Positions 3,983-5,486 of a stretch of 5,486 nucleotides of DNA are shown piece after piece. The position numbers were made by a program, and so were the translations under genes. The notes under the pieces were generated by a model. It worked only from the letters and a program-made list of their open reading frames with translations, searched no databases and was not told the origin of the DNA. Numbering within the stretch: position 1 is the first letter of the stretch; every line of letters begins with the position of its first letter. This stretch comes from an uncultured bacterium (GTDB taxonomy: Bacteria; Acidobacteriota; UBA890): assembly GCA_937922775.1 (NCBI GenBank), contig CALAKE010000275.1, positions 1 to 5,486 on the forward strand, read 5' to 3'.

Positions 3983-5486
3983 CTACTCCTGACGCAATGC
4001 CTCCACCGGATCCACCTTCGTCGCCCTGCGCGCTGGAATGTATCCAGCCGCCAGCGCCGCGCCCAGCACCAAGATCCCAACCTCCACCAAGGTCAGAGGA
4101 TCCGTCGGGCTGATCTCGTAGAGCACACTCTCGAGCACGCGCGCCACCAGCAGAGCCACACACAGGCCGGCGGTCAGTCCCAGGCAGGCCAGGAAGATCC
4201 CCCGTCGCAGAACCGCGCGCAGCAGCCTACCCTCGCATGCCCCGAGAGCAATCCGAATGCCGATCTCGTGGGTCCGCTGTGCTACGGCTGAGGCGAGCAC
4301 ACCGTAGATTCCGATCAGCGCGAGCAGCGCAGCGATGGTGGCCAAGATTGCTGTCGCCGATGCTCCGAAGCGTGGCGCCGTTACCCCCGGCGAGTTTTCG
4401 ATGATCTCATCGTATCTTCCGATTCTCGCGGGGATGTTGGGATCCATTGCCCGCAGAGCTGCGCGTGCCGGAGCGATAACCGCGGCAGGGTTGCCAGCCG
4501 TCTCGATCACGAACGTCTGGAAGAAATACGGGTACTGGGAGAACGGAAACCAGTACATGACAAAATGCGGCGAGCCATGGAAATAGCGGATATTTCCGAC
4601 GACTCCAACGACTGTGAGCCAGATTCTCTCCACATCGTCCTGTTCGAGGATGTAACCCTCCAGTGAAATTCTGCGACCAATAGGATTCTCATCAGGCCAA
4701 TACCGCTGCGCCATTGCCTCGTTGATGACGATTACCGGCACGCCACCCGACCGGTCATCAGAGCTCAGTGCCCGACCGGCACGGAGGGGAACTTCCATGG
4801 CGTCAAAGTACTCTGGAGTCGCGCTGACGGCGTGAATGCCGGCCTCGATCTCGCCCTCCGAAGTTTCCACCAAGACCGGCGGCCAGGACGAGCCGCCAAC
4901 GAAGGGGAGCTGGCTGGCAGACCCCACTACCTCGACGCCGGGCAGCGCCGACAGGTGGTCGCCGAGCTCCTCGTAGAAGAGTCGTATCTGCTCCTCCGAG
5001 GATCGGTAGGGCTCGGGCAGAACGATGCTCATCACCACCCGATTCTCCGCTACGAATCCGTTCTCGACAGCGATCAACCGCAGGAAGCTCTTGGTGAGCA
5101 ACCCCGCTCCGGCGAGCAGAGCGAAGGCCAGGGCCACCTGCGCTACGACCAGTGTCGCTTGAGCACGATTTCGGCCTCGGCTACCCGCATATCCTCGGTC
5201 TCCGCTTGCCAGAGCGTCACCCGTGGACATGCGAGCGGAGCGCATGGCCGGCAGAATGCCGATCAGGATCCCGGTTGACAGCGAGATGCCCAAGGCCACC
5301 AGCAGCACTCGATAGTCGACGACGATTTCAGAGGCGCGTGCGAGGCCGCCTGGGAACATCGCGGCGAACGGTTCGAGACCGTACAGCGCAATCAGCGTCC
5401 CGGCAGCTCCCCCCGTAATCGATAGTACGAGACTCTCGCTGAGAACTTGGACCGCCAGACGCCCGCGCCCGGCTCCGAGAGCCGTG
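3983..5486 (-). CDS. MacB/FtsX-type ABC transporter permease, duplicated (ADOP-like), C-terminal part
   Basis: The frame runs from the window edge without a start to TAG at 3985-3983, giving 500 visible residues. The start lies outside; the first ATG in the window (5359) is internal, because homologous sequence continues upstream of it. Visible order: the end of a first FtsX core (residues 1-92, with ALGAGRGRL at 2-10, membrane spans near 14-40 and 60-79, and PAMRSARM-type ending), then a membrane span at 111-130 and a periplasmic MacB_PCD-like domain at about 134-342. A second FtsX core fills about 373-500, with QRTHEIGIRIALGA, ALGACEGRL at 413-421, spans near 376-402, 426-450 and 462-483, and PARRATKVDPVEAL near the end. 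Two FtsX cores in one chain is the mark of the ADOP permeases, usually about 800 residues. They are thought to work with a separate ATPase in export or envelope-related transport. No ATPase is in the window. Substrate unknown. Confidence 0.9.
   Translation of the reverse strand, partial: TALGAGRGRLAVQVLSESLVLSITGGAAGTLIALYGLEPFAAMFPGGLARASEIVVDYRVLLVALGISLSTGILIGILPAMRSARMSTGDALASGDRGYAGSRGRNRAQATLVVAQVALAFALLAGAGLLTKSFLRLIAVENGFVAENRVVMSIVLPEPYRSSEEQIRLFYEELGDHLSALPGVEVVGSASQLPFVGGSSWPPVLVETSEGEIEAGIHAVSATPEYFDAMEVPLRAGRALSSDDRSGGVPVIVINEAMAQRYWPDENPIGRRISLEGYILEQDDVERIWLTVVGVVGNIRYFHGSPHFVMYWFPFSQYPYFFQTFVIETAGNPAAVIAPARAALRAMDPNIPARIGRYDEIIENSPGVTAPRFGASATAILATIAALLALIGIYGVLASAVAQRTHEIGIRIALGACEGRLLRAVLRRGIFLACLGLTAGLCVALLVARVLESVLYEISPTDPLTLVEVGILVLGAALAAGYIPARRATKVDPVEALRQE

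Noticed and set aside
3378..4163. Long open frame (261 codons) on the minus strand spanning the hydrolase and the end of the permease
   Set aside because: It lies antisense to two genes with clear domains and catalytic motifs. Its translation is low-complexity Gly/Ala/Arg/Cys/His-rich with no recognisable domain, as expected from a GC-rich shadow frame.

Overview
This window is GC-rich (roughly 60 % by eye) and densely coded. It most likely comes from a Gram-negative bacterium. Four genes encode proteins with N-terminal signal peptides, one of them an OmpA-type outer-membrane/peptidoglycan anchor, and a MacB/FtsX permease of the duplicated type is present. That permease type is abundant in Acidobacteriota and also occurs in Gemmatimonadota and some Proteobacteria. 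The N-terminal half of the OmpA-like protein (DUF4892-like) is mostly a proteobacterial feature. I cannot fix the phylum from this sequence alone. I see no rRNA, tRNA, CRISPR array, transposase or phage gene.

Layout. Positions 1-377 (minus) hold the N-terminal 125 residues of a secreted serine hydrolase of the class C beta-lactamase/penicillin-binding family, cut by the window edge. Directly upstream on the same strand, 385-507 is a probable 40-residue small membrane-protein gene. It has a GTG start, its own strong ribosome binding site, and a TGA stop that lies inside the ribosome binding site of the hydrolase gene. A divergent intergenic region follows. The plus strand then carries two genes 30 nt apart: an OmpA-family protein with a DUF4892-like N-terminal half (607-1605) and a small secreted beta-rich protein of unknown function (1636-2142). 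A 169-nt gap containing a perfect 9-bp inverted repeat separates these from a second plus-strand pair 46 nt apart: a VTT/DedA-type (TVP38/TMEM64) membrane protein (2312-2998) and an exported alpha/beta hydrolase with a visible Ser-Asp-His triad (3045-3977). The hydrolase gene meets tail to tail, with only 5 nt between stops, a large minus-strand gene (3983 to beyond 5486). This encodes the C-terminal 500 residues of a MacB/FtsX-type ABC-transporter permease with two related core repeats.

How the genes relate. Everything recognisable acts in or at the cell envelope: two exported hydrolases, a peptidoglycan-anchored outer-membrane protein, a small exported protein, a VTT-type integral membrane protein and an export permease. 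No single pathway is demonstrated. The strongest functional link visible is the two-gene unit OmpA-like plus unknown secreted protein. No complete novel system is evident. The least described elements are the 40-residue membrane ORF coupled to the hydrolase and the 168-residue secreted protein.
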